The translations under genes and the position numbers were made by a program. From the NCBI GenBank assembly GCA_964503895.1, contig CAZDCF010000019.1, forward strand, positions 1 to 19,615: a stretch of 19,615 nt of DNA, given 5' to 3'. Shown one piece after another: positions 1-7,277 of the stretch. The notes under the pieces are model-generated. The model was given only the letters and a program-made list of their open reading frames with translations, was not told where the DNA came from and made no database searches. The stretch comes from Nitronereus sp964503895 (lineage in GTDB: Bacteria > Nitrospirota > Nitrospiria > Nitrospirales > UBA8639). Within the stretch, counting starts at the first letter, position 1; every line of letters starts with the position of its first letter.

Positions 1-2732
1 TAACGACGCTTGAGGTTGAGCGCAATCGGATTCAACTCTATGCGCAACAGCAGGCTCAGGCCGTGGAAGAGCAAAATCGTCTGAACCAGGAATCAACTGC
101 GGCGACGGAAACCATTTCCTCCTTGCAAGGACAACTTGGGCAAGTCATGGAAGCGACTGAACAAGCAGAACATACGCTTGCACGGCTAGAGGGAGAGGAG
201 CAGATGTTAGTTGAGAAACGGTCCACTCTTCAGAGCCAGGCCGAAGCCTTGCGGCAACAGATTTTAGCGGGAACTGTTGAGCGGACTCAGACTGAAACCC
301 GTCTTCAAAACTTGGAGAGTCGCCAGGAAGAAACCGGTCGCCAAATCCAACAACTTCAGGAAGATCTTCAACAAGCTAAAAGTGAGCATGCGGATATTTT
401 GGCTAAGCTAGCCGCTTTACGAGAACGGCTAGGCCAACTGACAAGGCAAGTTGAAACCACCCGTACCCAACGGGGAGAAGGCTTAACTCGGCTTTCACAA
501 TTCGATCAACAGATTCAGGATGTTGACCAAGAGCGCATTGAAGGGAAAACTGACAGGGCTGCGGCTGAATCTCGCCTGGCTGCCTTGCAAGCCGTCCTTC
601 AAGAAGAATTTGGATATGAGCGCAGAACGGAAGGGGAAGGCGCATCTTTCCGAGAGGCTTGCAAAGGAGTTAAGGAGGCCGTAGGGGAGAGGCTCGAGGT
701 TCCTCAGCATTTGGAGCAAGCGATTGAGGCAGCCTTAGGGGATCGTATGCGGGCCTGGGTTGTGGAAGGAGATCATGACATTATTCAGGCCTTGGAATTT
801 GTAAAAAGCTATGACCTAGGAAGAAGGACCTTTATTCCAGCCAAGCCATTTGATATTCACGAGGAGATAACTCCTTTCTGGTGGCCGGAGTTAAAACAGC
901 AAGACGGCGTTCTTGGCCGAGCGGTTGAACTGATCGGCGTTCCTGGGGATTTGCAAGCCGTCTTTAATTGTCTCCTATACGGGGTGGTGTTGATTGATAA
1001 TTTTGATCATGCCTTGGCCTTGGTTCGCCAAAGCCGGTGGATTGGTCCCACTTCTTCGCCTTTATTCGCGACTTTGTCCGGAGAGATTGTCGAAACATCA
1101 GGTTTAGTAAACGGAGGCTCGACCGGAGATTCCAGCGGTTTACTTCAACGAAGACGCGAGGTCCGGACGTTGGAAAGTCATATTACGGAAATGGCTCAAC
1201 GTCTTGAACTGCTTGAACGCCAACATGGGGAATTGCTTCAACACCATGAGTCTGCCAAAGAACAATTACAGGCTTTTGATGTCCAGTTAAAAGATGTGGA
1301 ACGCAATGTCTTAATAGCAGAAAACGAAATCAGCAATGCGGAGCAGCAGGTTTATGATGTTGAAGATCAGGTGCAGTCTATTTCTGGAGAATTAGCATCG
1401 AGCGAAGAGGAACTTGTTCGTCTTCGGGAAGATGATCAAACCTGCCGGGATCGCCTTATTGTATTAAGTCAGGAATTAATGGCTAAAGACTCTGACTCGG
1501 AACGGTTACTTGCTCAACTTCAGGAAGTCGAATCCGAAGCCACCCGGTTATATGAACGGTTAACTGAGGCACGCTTAAAGAAAACGACTTTGCATGAACG
1601 CCGTGAGCGAAACCAGGCCGACTTGAGTCGTGTCAAACAGGAAGAGGAGTTGCGATGCGCTCGATTGCTTCAATTGGAGGAGCAAAATCAATTGCTCCAA
1701 GGGAAAACTCAAGAAAGCCAGACCGAACAAGCCCAAGCCGATGAACAATTTAAGAAACTCGAGCAGCAAAAAGGGGAACTCCAAATACAATTACATGCTG
1801 CTGAAGAACGCCACCAAGAAGAAATGGTTCGGGTAAGAGCGTTGGAGGAACAATTAACCGATATTCGAAGGCAATTCACCACCACTCGCGATAAACGGGC
1901 AGGTTCAGAGGTACAATTGGCTGAGGCACGGACCCGACTGCAAACGGTGGTGGATACACTAACTGGCACATATGGGCAAACACAGGAAGACCTTTCAATA
2001 TCTTCAGATAGCCAGGATGAAGTCGAGGGTTTGGTTGATGCGAATCAAGGGCCAGAAATGTGGCGAGAGCGTGTGCGGGTAATTAGGACGCGCTTAGAAC
2101 GGATGGGTCCACTGAATTTGGCGGCGATTGATGAGCATCGTGAGCAAGAAGAGCGGTATCAGTTTCTGACCAAACAAGAAGCGGACTTAACGGAATCCAT
2201 TCAATCTCTTCAAGAGATAATTGATCGTTTGAGCCGAACTACAAATCAGATGTTTGAGGAAACCTTTAAGGCCGTTCAGAAAAAGTTCGGCGAAGTATTT
2301 GCCGCTCTGTTTGCCGGAGGCCATGCTGAACTAGTACTGACTCAGCAGGAACCTGAGGAAGGGGACGAGGGCAATTACGTAGATGCAGGAGTGGATATTG
2401 TGGCTCAACCTCCCGGGAAACGTCTCAAGAATCTTTCGATGTTGTCAGGTGGAGAAAAAGCTTTAACCGTTTTGGCATTGCTGTTTGCCAGTTTTCTTAT
2501 CAAGCCGTCGCCGTTTTGTATTCTTGATGAGGTGGATGCTCCGCTCGATGAACCCAATGTCATTCGATTTGCACGGTTTCTTACGCAATTGACAAATTTG
2601 TCACAATTTCTCGTGATTACCCACAATAAACGGACTATGGAAATCGCCGATTCTTTATTCGGCGTCACCATGCAAGAGCCGGGTGTGTCCAAGTTTGTAT
2701 CGGTTCGTATGGGCGACTTGCAAAACGCTTAG
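1..2732 (+). CDS. smc: Chromosome partition protein SMC (5'-truncated by the window edge)
   Basis: SMC is the ATPase core of bacterial condensin, acting with ScpA and ScpB on chromosome compaction and segregation. The frame is open from base 3, so the start codon and the N-terminal head with Walker A lie outside; about 909 codons are visible. In order they hold a long Gln/Glu-rich coiled coil (to about base 590), a globular hinge (about 600-1110) with the G-rich turn encoded near 1110-1135, and a second coiled coil. The C-terminal head follows, with the MGPLNLAAIDEH stretch near 2100, the ABC signature LSGGEKAL near 2440-2465 and Walker B with D-loop, CILDEVDAPLDEPN, near 2515-2555. The stop is TAG at 2730-2732, followed by a hairpin terminator. 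The signature, D-loop and hinge spacing make this SMC rather than RecN or Rad50. Nothing in the visible part looks broken. Confidence 0.97.
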   Translation, partial: TTLEVERNRIQLYAQQQAQAVEEQNRLNQESTAATETISSLQGQLGQVMEATEQAEHTLARLEGEEQMLVEKRSTLQSQAEALRQQILAGTVERTQTETRLQNLESRQEETGRQIQQLQEDLQQAKSEHADILAKLAALRERLGQLTRQVETTRTQRGEGLTRLSQFDQQIQDVDQERIEGKTDRAAAESRLAALQAVLQEEFGYERRTEGEGASFREACKGVKEAVGERLEVPQHLEQAIEAALGDRMRAWVVEGDHDIIQALEFVKSYDLGRRTFIPAKPFDIHEEITPFWWPELKQQDGVLGRAVELIGVPGDLQAVFNCLLYGVVLIDNFDHALALVRQSRWIGPTSSPLFATLSGEIVETSGLVNGGSTGDSSGLLQRRREVRTLESHITEMAQRLELLERQHGELLQHHESAKEQLQAFDVQLKDVERNVLIAENEISNAEQQVYDVEDQVQSISGELASSEEELVRLREDDQTCRDRLIVLSQELMAKDSDSERLLAQLQEVESEATRLYERLTEARLKKTTLHERRERNQADLSRVKQEEELRCARLLQLEEQNQLLQGKTQESQTEQAQADEQFKKLEQQKGELQIQLHAAEERHQEEMVRVRALEEQLTDIRRQFTTTRDKRAGSEVQLAEARTRLQTVVDTLTGTYGQTQEDLSISSDSQDEVEGLVDANQGPEMWRERVRVIRTRLERMGPLNLAAIDEHREQEERYQFLTKQEADLTESIQSLQEIIDRLSRTTNQMFEETFKAVQKKFGEVFAALFAGGHAELVLTQQEPEEGDEGNYVDAGVDIVAQPPGKRLKNLSMLSGGEKALTVLALLFASFLIKPSPFCILDEVDAPLDEPNVIRFARFLTQLTNLSQFLVITHNKRTMEIADSLFGVTMQEPGVSKFVSVRMGDLQNA

Positions 2733-2802
2733 TGCAGAATGGCCAGAATGGCTGACCAGTTATCGCCAAGGCTACGGTTGGTAAATCTGCTACTATTTCA
2801 AT

Positions 2803-2840
2803 AAAAAAGCCCGCTCTCTATTGAGAACGGGCTTTTCTTT
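2803..2840. terminator. Bidirectional intrinsic terminator between smc and ferredoxin
   Basis: GCCCG (2809-2813) pairs with CGGGC (2828-2832) and TCTC (2815-2818) with GAGA (2823-2826), closing a TATT loop with one C/A mismatch between the two helices. An A-run precedes the stem and a T-run follows it, so it can terminate smc on the plus strand and the ferredoxin gene on the minus strand. Both genes end within about 75 nt of it. Confidence 0.9.
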
Positions 2841-2863
2841 CTCTAGCACAAGCAAATATTTGT

Positions 2864-3211
2864 TTAGTTCCGCACGCCGGCCCATACTTTTTCGGGATCG
2901 ATTTCTTTATCTGGATTCAGAACTTTGGCTTTTTCTAGCAGGACCTCAGTGGTCTCTGGGACATCTGGGTCAGATATGCAACAATCGTCCACAGGGCAGA
3001 CAGCTGCACATTGAGGTTCGTCAAAGTGCCCAACGCATTCGGTGCACCTTTCATGAGTAATTACATACACAGTATCCCCGTCTCCCTGGCCTTCACCAAC
3101 TTGATTACCTTTTTCTTCAGCTGCGCTACGGGTTTCAAAGATGGCCTCGTTGGGACATTCTGGCAAGCAGGCGCCACAATTAATACACTCTTCGGTTATC
3201 AATAATGACAT
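2864..3211 (-). CDS. 2[4Fe-4S] ferredoxin (Allochromatium/YfhL-like type)
   Basis: This is a 115-residue cytoplasmic electron carrier. It opens MSLLITEECINCG and has the first cluster motif CxxCxxCxxxCP (C-IN-C-GA-C-LPE-CP). The second motif is CxxC-x8-CxxxCP (CTEC...CAAVCP), whose eight-residue insertion is typical of Allochromatium-type ferredoxins. A 25-30-residue acidic/Gly linker separates the motifs, and a roughly 35-residue acidic tail follows the second. I chose the ATG at 3209-3211 because AAGGAG stands 8-9 nt upstream and because ferredoxins of this kind start just before the first Cys motif. An upstream in-frame ATG (3277) would add 22 unlike residues and sits within about 10 nt of the predicted transcription start. 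The gene is monocistronic between its own promoter and the shared terminator. The redox partner cannot be told from the context. Confidence 0.93.
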   Translation of the reverse strand: MSLLITEECINCGACLPECPNEAIFETRSAAEEKGNQVGEGQGDGDTVYVITHERCTECVGHFDEPQCAAVCPVDDCCISDPDVPETTEVLLEKAKVLNPDKEIDPEKVWAGVRN

Positions 3212-3292
3212 AAAACTTTCTCCTTCTACTATCGAGTCAACATGTATTTTCCTGAGGAAACGATACCTCTCACCCAACCAAGCAAGGCCTTT

Positions 3293-3321
3293 ATTCTATG
3301 CTTGGGAGAAGTTCGCGTCAA
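3293..3321 (-). promoter_or_regulatory. Sigma70-like promoter of the ferredoxin gene
   Basis: On the minus strand, TTGACG (3321-3316) and TAGAAT (3298-3293) are separated by exactly 17 nt. The predicted start of transcription is near 3286, giving a leader of about 75 nt before the ATG at 3211. It is identified by motif only. Confidence 0.6.
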
Positions 3322-3334
3322 CCGGACAGAAGGC

Positions 3335-3484
3335 CTATAAGCCTAAGCCATTTGGACCGTTAGGGAAGGTTGAAAAAGTAGATTGATCTTCTTGCTTGCC
3401 GCTGTAGCCAGTCTTGGCACGCGAGTGGTTAAGGCTGAAGCAGGTAAGGCAAGGTGCAGTATCGGGATCCGCGGGGGCAAGCAT
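3335..3484 (-). CDS. Possible 49-residue small protein (uncertain)
   Basis: An ATG at 3484-3482 follows a GGGAGGT Shine-Dalgarno-like sequence by 5-6 nt and opens a 49-codon frame ending in TAG (3337-3335). It starts 27 nt after the stop of the phosphopantetheinyl transferase gene on the same strand, so it could be its last operon member. The predicted peptide is rich in Pro, Thr and Ser and contains a CLTC pair near residues 12-15. I do not recognise a family. The only support is the ribosome binding site and the position; it may be a chance frame in the 300-nt gap upstream of the ferredoxin promoter. Confidence 0.22.
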   Translation of the reverse strand: MLAPADPDTAPCLTCFSLNHSRAKTGYSGKQEDQSTFSTFPNGPNGLGL

Positions 3485-3511
3485 CTTTGACCTCCCTCTC
3501 GCTATGGAAAG

Positions 3512-4303
3512 CTATCTTCGGTTGTCGGTTCGCCATCTCGGCTTCCATTCTTGATAGTCCCAATATTTGATTGATTGGGATTTGTCTGCCACAACTAGCG
3601 CTCCAGTGTATTGAGGCCTTGCGTAAATAGAGTAAATCGACCAACTGAGGCTATTCAGTTCAGGATTATTAACTTTCAGAATAGATGCTGGTTGCCCAGG
3701 CAAAAAGCTTACGGTGATGTCGCGAAGCGGAAAAGTCAGCCCTTTCCCGTGGGTTTTAACAAAGGCTTCTTTTCGCGTCCAGCAAGTGAAAAAAGCAGAC
3801 CTTTGTTTGGACTCTGGCAGATGGTGAAACCACGATGCCTCTTGCTCGTTCATAATTCGTTTGGCAATAGCCCTATAGTCTAGACGTGATTTAGGGCCTT
3901 CCACATCAATGCCAACCTCGGAACTGTTACTAAAGGCTATGAGGACAAGCTTTTGGGAATGACTGACATTAAAATAGAGTTGGTTAGGATCTCGGGATTG
4001 AACAAAAGGTTTGCCTTGAAGTCCAATTTTCAATTCAATATCTTGGGGCGCCAAACTTAGATAATATCCAAGAAGTTTGCGTAACATCCCTCGCGCGGAA
4101 ATAAATCGGTTTCGGTGTTGAGGAAAGCGAAGTCGCTGGGCGCGTTCTTGTTCGTCGGCTGTAAGGGTTTCCCAATATACTTGAAGGTCTATCGAAGGAA
4201 TGTCTACAATCCCGCGCCACACGTGGACCTCACCTTTCCCTAAGGATAGTCCTTCCGGAGGGGCTTGCCATTGTTGCGTTGAGTAGAGGGGTGAGGAATC
4301 CAA
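3512..4303 (-). CDS. 4'-phosphopantetheinyl transferase, Sfp/Gsp type
   Basis: It transfers the phosphopantetheine arm of CoA to a conserved Ser of acyl, peptidyl or aryl carrier proteins. The 263-residue protein has the family motifs in order: an Arg-rich RLRF...RNRFISARGMLR stretch (57-75), FNVSHS (111-116), VGIDVE (130-135, Mg ligands D133 and E135) and WTRKEAFVK (175-183, E179 and K183). The length is that of the two-lobed Sfp type, not the roughly 120-residue AcpS. The only reasonable start is TTG (4303-4301), the frame being closed 36 nt upstream; a weak GAGAG lies about 10 nt before it. No NRPS, PKS or fatty acid gene is in the window, so its carrier protein is unknown. It is divergent from the EamA transporter gene. 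Confidence 0.92.
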   Translation of the reverse strand: MDSSPLYSTQQWQAPPEGLSLGKGEVHVWRGIVDIPSIDLQVYWETLTADEQERAQRLRFPQHRNRFISARGMLRKLLGYYLSLAPQDIELKIGLQGKPFVQSRDPNQLYFNVSHSQKLVLIAFSNSSEVGIDVEGPKSRLDYRAIAKRIMNEQEASWFHHLPESKQRSAFFTCWTRKEAFVKTHGKGLTFPLRDITVSFLPGQPASILKVNNPELNSLSWSIYSIYARPQYTGALVVADKSQSIKYWDYQEWKPRWRTDNRR

Positions 4304-4417
4304 GTTGGTGTGACTCTCGATCGGAGATGAATTGTTCTAGAATGGCAAATCTTTTCTCATATTTCCAACCTTTTCATCAGAGATCTCTGAGGGCGAAAGC
4401 TTTTTAACGCTGAGACT

Positions 4418-5314
4418 ATGAATGTTTCGCGTGAATCAACTGCACATGCTGCATTAATAACTGCCGCCGTTGTTTGGGGTGGATCAGTTGTTGCGCAAAA
4501 GATAGCGCTGGGAGCCTTTTCCGCAGTGGAGGTATCAGTTTTCCGTGGTCTTGGTGCCTTAGGCATTTTAATTCCTTTGTGGTGGTGGCAAGAACAGTCT
4601 TCTATGAAGTGGGAGTTCCGTGACTTAGGAGTCCTTACAGTCTTGGGGGTTGGGGTCGTCGGAAATCATCTCTTGATTCTGTATGGGCTTCATTATATCG
4701 ATGCGGGGACCGCGGGGGTCATTATTGGGGCCAGCCCAGCGATTACAGCCCTCTTGTCTTCCTTGATTCTCAGAGATGTTCCGTTTGGTCGAGTTTGGGC
4801 TGGATGTGCGGTATCCTTTGTGGGGGTGGCATTTGTTTCTGGAGTAAATGTGTCAAATACTTCTGGTGAAAACCCGGTTCTAGGGGGGATTCTCGTTGTT
4901 CTGGCTTTGGTGAGTTGGGCGCTATACACAATCGGTAGCCGTCGAGTGATGGAGCGCATGTCTCCGTTAACAGTAAATTGGACAACGCTGCTTATCTCGA
5001 TTCTCATTCAAATACCCTTATTGTGGACTGATCACAAGGTCCTGACATTGGGAATCTCGAGTATACCTGTTTCCGGATGGATGGCACTAGCTTATGTGAT
5101 CGTGTTTGCAACTGCCTTAGGGCAACAAGCTTGGCTTTATGGTGTTTCTGGAATTGGGCCATCGCGTGCTGGGGTGTTTACCAATTTAATTCCAGTTTCT
5201 TCTCTGATGTTGTCGCTGGTTATTTTAGGTGAAGCGCTCGATTTTGTGAAAGTTATTGGTATTGTCTTGGTATTGAGTGGGGTATGGCTGGTTACAAGAT
5301 CGTCAAGCATGTGA
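4418..5314 (+). CDS. EamA-family (DMT superfamily) transporter
   Basis: This is a 298-residue inner-membrane protein with ten predicted transmembrane helices arranged as two EamA repeats (about residues 8-140 and 150-292). The first repeat begins AALITAAVVWGGSVVAQK and has the typical GLHYIDAGTAGVIIGASPAI segment near its end. The second has the matching GPSRAGVFTNLIPVSSLMLSLVILGEAL segment. These sequences are characteristic of RhaT/EamA-type metabolite exporters, but the substrate cannot be read from them. The ATG at 4418 has only a weak GAG ahead of it. The gene stands alone: a likely weak terminator follows at 5351-5379. Confidence 0.9.
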   Translation: MNVSRESTAHAALITAAVVWGGSVVAQKIALGAFSAVEVSVFRGLGALGILIPLWWWQEQSSMKWEFRDLGVLTVLGVGVVGNHLLILYGLHYIDAGTAGVIIGASPAITALLSSLILRDVPFGRVWAGCAVSFVGVAFVSGVNVSNTSGENPVLGGILVVLALVSWALYTIGSRRVMERMSPLTVNWTTLLISILIQIPLLWTDHKVLTLGISSIPVSGWMALAYVIVFATALGQQAWLYGVSGIGPSRAGVFTNLIPVSSLMLSLVILGEALDFVKVIGIVLVLSGVWLVTRSSSM

Positions 5315-5350
5315 ATTAGCCACTTGTTGTAAGTTGATAGTTGCAAGTAG

Positions 5351-5379
5351 AAAATGGGCAATGACCAACCATTTTTTTT
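5351..5379 (+). terminator. Weak intrinsic terminator after the EamA gene
   Basis: AAAATGG (5351-5357) can pair with CCATTTT (5369-5375) around an 11-nt loop, and the 3' arm runs into eight Ts (5372-5379). The stem is AT-rich and the loop is large, so efficiency is doubtful. The position, 37 nt after the stop codon, fits. Confidence 0.35.
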
Positions 5380-5529
5380 ACCACCCCCAAGTTATAAATA
5401 ACCGCTCAAAAGCATTCCCAAAGCTGTAGGACTTGCCGAAAGGGTATCAGGATGGGAAGATGATCTAGGGTAAACATGGTTTGAAGACTTATCGGTTACG
5501 CAAGGACCTCTGAGAAAGGAACGTGTTGG

Positions 5530-5922
5530 ATGCTAAAGGAGCGAATAGAAGAAGTAACTCGGGCGAATGAGGATTTCTATTCAGCCTTTGAGAGTTTAGA
5601 TATCATGCAAATGGACGGGGTTTGGGCGCATCAAGAATACGTTACCTGTATCCATCCGGGATGGAGTATTCGGGTAGGGTGGCCGTTGGTGCGTGATTCT
5701 TGGGTGGTTATCTTCAACAATGTCTTTTCCATGGGTTTTTCCCTGACGGAACTACAGGTGCAAGTTGCCGGTGACTTAGCCTGGGTTATTTGTACAGAAA
5801 ATATCACAAGCAGGCATGGAGACAATACCCAAAACAGCCGAGTGGTGGCGACGAATTTATTTGAACGTATTAATGAAGGCTGGAAGATCATCCACCACCA
5901 TGGGTCACCGCTGATGGAATAG
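5530..5922 (+). CDS. SnoaL-like / nuclear transport factor 2 fold protein
   Basis: This 130-residue soluble protein belongs to the SnoaL-like/NTF2 (DUF4440-type) group. It has an N-terminal helix followed by FYSAFESLDIMQMDGVWA, then YVTCIHPGW and the GWPLVRDSWVVIF segment. The strands end in a region with VATNLFERINEGWKIIHHHGS, the usual last strand of this fold. Members are small cone-shaped barrels with diverse or unknown ligands, so no reaction is assigned. The ATG at 5530 follows AAAGGA by 9 nt. The upstream 150 nt has no gene and may hold a structured leader. The gene converges with the Cys/His microprotein gene 44 nt downstream. Confidence 0.8.
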   Translation: MLKERIEEVTRANEDFYSAFESLDIMQMDGVWAHQEYVTCIHPGWSIRVGWPLVRDSWVVIFNNVFSMGFSLTELQVQVAGDLAWVICTENITSRHGDNTQNSRVVATNLFERINEGWKIIHHHGSPLME

Positions 5923-5966
5923 TGGTAGATAACGTCTGGATTATTGGCTCTAGTAAGATAGACTTC

Positions 5967-6182
5967 TTACTTTGACGTAGCTAAAGTCTTTTCCCACTGC
6001 TGAAAAATCGTGTCGCGTTCTTCCATGGTTATGCTGTTGTATTTTCTGAACATGGCCATACCCCCCTTTTTTCGACGCCATTTGACGAATTCCGAAAAGT
6101 GTTCTTTGCATAATTGTCCTGTGCCTGCTGGGGCATAGCCACGATGTGTACAGCCATCTATTAAACACATTTGCTCACTCAT
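5967..6182 (-). CDS. Small Cys/His (putative zinc-binding) protein of unknown function
   Basis: This 71-residue basic protein has an N-terminal C6-x4-C11-x13-C25-x2-H28 arrangement, with a Gly-rich turn between the Cys pairs and a following FxxFVKWRRKKGG segment. The four ligand candidates suggest one zinc site, and the basic helix after it would suit nucleic-acid or protein contact; both are inferences. The C-terminal 30 residues look helical. GAGGAG stands 9 nt before the ATG at 6182-6180. A frame on the same strand (5950-6168) overlaps it but has no such motif or ribosome binding site. The upstream 203 nt separate it from the divergent gene at 6386. I do not recognise a named family. Confidence 0.72.
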   Translation of the reverse strand: MSEQMCLIDGCTHRGYAPAGTGQLCKEHFSEFVKWRRKKGGMAMFRKYNSITMEERDTIFQQWEKTLATSK

Positions 6183-6385
6183 GCCTTCACTCTCCTCATT
6201 TAGTGAACTCTAATTGAGTATGCCCAACTGTTTGAGGGTTTTGCAAATTTTCTAAGCACGCTTTTGGATGAGCATAAAAGGGTATCGAAAAGTGTGAAAC
6301 TTGCATTTCTGCTTGCTGCCCCGCTATCGTAGGTCACTATTTTCAGTGTAATGATGAGTTAAAGTTTTGGAAAGGAGCACTTTTC

Positions 6386-6886
6386 ATGTTGACGGCGAAT
6401 GAGGTATTCGAGAAGTTGAGGGATGCTGCTCTGGCTTCTACAGACGCAGATGAGCGGCCCTTGCAAATTGACTATGAAGCGATGAAGAAAAAAATTGATT
6501 TGGCCCTTGGGGACAGAAAAATTGCTCATATCTATATTAATGAAGGTCTTCCTCATGGGTATGAAGATCAAGGGCGTTTTAATGCTTTGGTGTTAAGCCA
6601 AGGGAATGTCCTGTTCGACATGGTTATTGGTGATGATTATTTCCGGTATGACATTTTTTCCATGAAAGATTTAGAAAAAGTTCAAATTCAATATGGTGTT
6701 TGGAAAGATGAAGATAGTGTAGGTGCTAGTGGGGATAGACTAAAAGCTGAGGAAAAACATTTTTTATCCTTCACCCTGGTGCATTCCGAAGAATCTCATG
6801 TGTTTATTGCCTTGAACGATCCTGAGCGGGAGAGAGTTTTGCTTGATCTCGTTAGTGCGATTTCGGTTGCTCGCCATCCCGAGTAA
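6386..6886 (+). CDS. Hypothetical protein, 166 residues
   Basis: AAAGGAG stands 8 nt before the ATG, and the frame is clean to TAA at 6884-6886. The product is acidic and cytoplasmic, with no signal peptide or membrane segment. An N-terminal helical part (MLTANEVFEKLRDAAL...YEAMKKKIDLAL) is followed by a mostly beta region containing NALVLSQGNVLFDMVIGDDYFRYDIF and later HFLSFTLVHSEESHVFIALN, and a final helix. The alternation of strands ending in a helix is reminiscent of PH-like folds, but that is only a shape impression. I do not recognise the family. It stands alone, with no operon partner downstream. Confidence 0.7.
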   Translation: MLTANEVFEKLRDAALASTDADERPLQIDYEAMKKKIDLALGDRKIAHIYINEGLPHGYEDQGRFNALVLSQGNVLFDMVIGDDYFRYDIFSMKDLEKVQIQYGVWKDEDSVGASGDRLKAEEKHFLSFTLVHSEESHVFIALNDPERERVLLDLVSAISVARHPE

Positions 6887-7277
6887 ATCAAGGGGCAACA
6901 AGAGAGTATAGCTCAAGGGTTCATCGGGTTGTTCAGATGGGCCTTCACACGTGAGGGTATACCACAGATTTAGAATCTTACATTCCAATCCATTTGCCAG
7001 TGCGTTCCATGAAGTGATCATCATTCGGCTGACACTAATTTTTCTTCGTCTAAATCCGTTTGATGACATCTCTGATTAAGAGTTTAGTGTATCAATTCAG
7101 GAAATGATCACAGATTCTTTTTTTGAATATACTCATATAACCAAAAGTCAGTGACGATTTCTCGTAATTGATAAAAGTAATTACCGCGGTATTTTTATTT
7201 TTCCCTGCTAAGACAGGATGCGTCCGGACGGTTGGTCTTGCTAAAAAGTGTTCGATCGAGCGAATTTTTTTCTAGAC
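6887..7277. other. 391-nt gap with palindromes and no convincing gene
   Basis: No convincing coding frame is seen. A minus-strand frame (7069 down to 6764) starts here but its last 41 codons are antisense to the 166-residue protein gene. Three palindromic sites cluster near the end of ygfZ: TACCGCGGTA (7182-7191), CGTCCGGACG (7221-7230, flanked by AAGAC and GTCTT) and TTCGATCGAGCGAA (7251-7264). The last has A- and T-runs on both sides and may be a weak terminator for the minus-strand ygfZ, whose stop is at 7278. Confidence 0.5.

Noticed and set aside
403..1969. Several antisense frames inside smc
   Set aside because: They are low-complexity shadows of the coiled-coil codons, with no ribosome binding sites or domains.
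2864..3277. Longer 137-residue ferredoxin with start at 3277
   Set aside because: The internal ATG at 3211 has a strong AAGGAG and gives the normal ferredoxin N-terminus; the upstream start would sit within about 10 nt of the predicted transcription start.
5399..5529. c-di-GMP (GEMM-I) riboswitch
   Set aside because: GGGTAAAC and GGTTAC resemble parts of the consensus, but the core order and the GGGACGCAAAGCC-like block are missing.
5950..6168. 72-codon frame overlapping the Cys/His microprotein
   Set aside because: It lies in another frame of the same strand, without a ribosome binding site or ligand pattern.
6764..7069. 101-codon minus-strand frame
   Set aside because: More than a third is antisense to the 166-residue protein gene, and its ATG has only a weak ribosome binding site. 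The first 60 codons read like plausible protein, but that is not enough.
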